This document shows positions 62,469 to 64,000 of a stretch of 64,000 nt of DNA, in pieces; positions within the stretch are counted from its first letter, which is position 1; every line of letters begins with the position of its first letter. The translations under genes and the position numbers were made by a program. The stretch comes from CAWEDP01 sp963807925 (GTDB lineage Bacteria > Acidobacteriota > Vicinamibacteria > Vicinamibacterales > CAVVIG01), in contig CAWEDP010000002.1 of the NCBI GenBank assembly GCA_963807925.1, forward strand, positions 310,001 through 374,000. The letters are read 5' to 3'. The notes beneath the pieces are model-generated. The model was not told the origin of the DNA. It saw only the letters and a list, made by a program, of their open reading frames with translations, and ran no database searches.

Positions 62469-63903
62469 CTATTCGGGCCCTGCCGGCAATCGCGGAGCCC
62501 GCCCGTAAGCGTGAGCTCGCTGCCCGGCGCGGCGGCGCCCCCACAGTTCCCGCATCGACCGGACCACGCCGACGTCGGTGACGTTCAGGTAGCGCTGGGT
62601 GATTTCCAGTTTTGCGTGGCCGAGCAGCACCTGAATCTCGCGGACGTCGAGGCCGTCTTCGAGCCATCGAGAGGCGCACTCGTGTCGGAGGTCGTGCCAG
62701 TGAAGGTCAATCTCCTTCAGCTTCGCCTTGCAGTCGGCGGTCAGATACCCCCCGCGCTTCACGCGCTCGAGCTGCGCCCCGTTCGCGATCAACTTCACCT
62801 CGCGCCAGAGGCCACTGAAATCGGCCACGAACTCGCCAGAAGCGTCACCGAATACAAACCCGCGGGGACCTCCGACAAATCGGCGGCGGCCCAGGATCTC
62901 AGCGAGGCGGCCTTCCGGGTCAAACGGAATGCGCCTGGCGACGCTGGCCTTCGTGTGCGCTTTCGCGATCTTGACCTCGTGACTGCGCCAGTCAATGTCA
63001 CTGTTCTGGATCTTCTGCATCTCGCCCTGCCGGCACCCGGTCTCGAGCGCGCCGATGATGCGGTCTCTCATCTCCTGGCCGCAGGTGAGCGGAACGTACA
63101 TCGCGGGATTCCAAATCCTGTTGCGCACGATCTGGCTACAGAGGGCGCTGCCGATTCCGTGGTCGGCGGCAATGGCCTTTTGCGACTCGCCGTTCGCCGA
63201 CCGGGCGCGGATGTCGTTGACGTCATCCCACGTCAGCTTTGAGTGAAACGTTGGTTCGTCCAACGTCGCGCACGCAGCGAGGAGCGTGCGTTCTTCGGCT
63301 TCCGAGATGCGACGATCCCGCTGAACTTCGTGTTTGGTGCTGATCCGGATGCCGTTTCGATGGAATGGCGAAGCCTTCACGTCCAGGGTGTCACGGCCCC
63401 TCGCCCAGTTCGTCATGTGTCGAACGCGAGAGAGCATCCGGTTCCGGGTGGAGAGCGCGAGTCGGGAGTAGGCGCGCTTCACGACGTCAACCGGCTCCTT
63501 CCCCTCGAGCGCCTTGAGCGGGTAGTCGCCAATCAGCCTGCGCAACACCGCGCAGTTGCTGCGAATCGCACGGGCCGCTTTCAATGGCTCGACGTCGACG
63601 TAGAGCGGCAGATACCACGTGTCGATAGATGCCGTGATGGTGAGGGTCTCGGACGGCTTGTCGGAGGAAGGCGTTAGTCCGCGGCATCTCGACCAGCGAT
63701 GATGTCCAGCCTATACAGAGGCTCCCAGACCTCGCGTGCTTCCTGCTTGCTCGTCACTGGGCGGGTCGCACCGCGCAGCGCGGCGTACTCGTTCACGCTC
63801 ATGCTGTAGCGGGCCTTCTTGTACTCGATGTCGAAGACCACTCGTGATGGCAGCGAGGGCTTGTGCGACATCCTCGGTACTTGCAGTTCTTCATGACCGA
63901 CAT
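62469..63903 (-). CDS. Tyrosine recombinase (phage-type integrase) with inserted helix-turn-helix; N-terminus in shifted frames
   Basis: The continuous part (from a TTG at 63584) has the core-binding domain (IRSNCAVLRRLIGDYPLKAL) and the catalytic set: ETGCRQGE (Arg), HWHDLRHECASRW (His-x-x-Arg), LLGHAKLEITQRYLN (His and Tyr nucleophile). Between RTLLAACAT and RDRIIGALE is an insert, LTWDDVNDIRARSANGESQK to GSALCSQIVRNRIW, which looks like a helix-turn-helix of HNH-endonuclease type. The N-terminus continues upstream in two other frames (EYKKARYSMSVNEYAALRG with REVWEPLYRLDIIAGRD; and CKYRGCRTSPRC from ATG 63903), so at least two indels near 63676 and 63850 break it. Probably disrupted, or sequence error. 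Confidence 0.75.
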
Positions 63904-64000
63904 GTGGAGCGCTCCTCTCCGTTGTTAGCGCTCACCTGAAAGCGCGTAAATCTGGACCGATGTCGGTGTAGTTGTTCTTCGTCTTCGTTCTTTGAAGAAA

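Overview
The window is a high-GC chromosomal segment that most resembles an Acidobacteriota of the Vicinamibacteria type. The evidence is four large Oar-like TonB-dependent receptors with an N-terminal carboxypeptidase-regulatory domain, many Sec-exported proteins of unnamed families, TPR plus VCBS/CRTAC1 gene pairs, a short palindromic repeat that reads VRLKPDT when translated, and a DUF1552 Tat protein. The taxonomy is inference from gene style; no rRNA or tRNA is present.

Layout: 1-1.3 kb, two divergent LysR regulators around a small palindrome. 1.5-4.1 kb, a secreted-protein operon with a metallo-beta-lactamase-fold (MBL) protein. 4.3-7.3 kb (minus), a DoxX-like protein and an HpaB-type flavin monooxygenase. 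7.6-11.3 kb, a second MBL/secreted-protein operon. 11.4-17.7 kb (minus), a fused MFS/spermidine-synthase/TPR protein and a TonB receptor. 18-20.4 kb, an exported SRPBCC protein, a small DNA-binding-like protein and an NmrA-type protein. 20.5-26.1 kb, a TonB receptor followed by a third MBL/secreted-protein set. 26.1-28.8 kb (minus), TPR and VCBS proteins. 29.1-31.9 kb, a secreted protein, a beta-hydroxyacid dehydrogenase, a GlcG/HbpS protein and a DUF6152 remnant. 32-35 kb, a TonB receptor. 35.3-40 kb, two MetE-like enzymes, a Gfo/Idh oxidoreductase and an EboE-like protein, the middle part of unusual base composition. 40.3-47 kb, a TonB-TPR-CRTAC1 operon. 47-52.5 kb, an XRE-cupin regulator diverging from a bicupin gene, then a secreted protein, DUF1552 and a third MetE-like enzyme. 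52.6-60.9 kb, a zinc ribbon, a PAS kinase, a broken toxin-antitoxin pair, a VOC protein, a secreted protein, a beta-helix protein and a B3-type MBL. 61-64 kb, the edge of a mobile region with two small genes, VapBC and a tyrosine recombinase.

The most striking signal is a 21-bp imperfect palindrome (arms like TTGTTCATTG and CAATAAACAA around one base). It occurs upstream of three TonB receptors, an NmrA protein, one MetE-like enzyme, the bicupin gene and a secreted-protein/DUF1552/MetE-like operon. One copy lies in the divergent promoter of the XRE-cupin regulator. I infer a local regulon that couples outer-membrane uptake, secreted MBL-type proteins and MetE-like/cupin/dehydrogenase enzymes to one small-molecule signal, presumably for use of an unidentified organic substrate.

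A second pattern is technical or epigenetic. Five otherwise intact genes are each broken by one extra base directly beside a GTAC tetranucleotide, and another by a short C run. Removing or restoring that single base gives a full-length family member each time, so many broken genes here are probably assembly errors.
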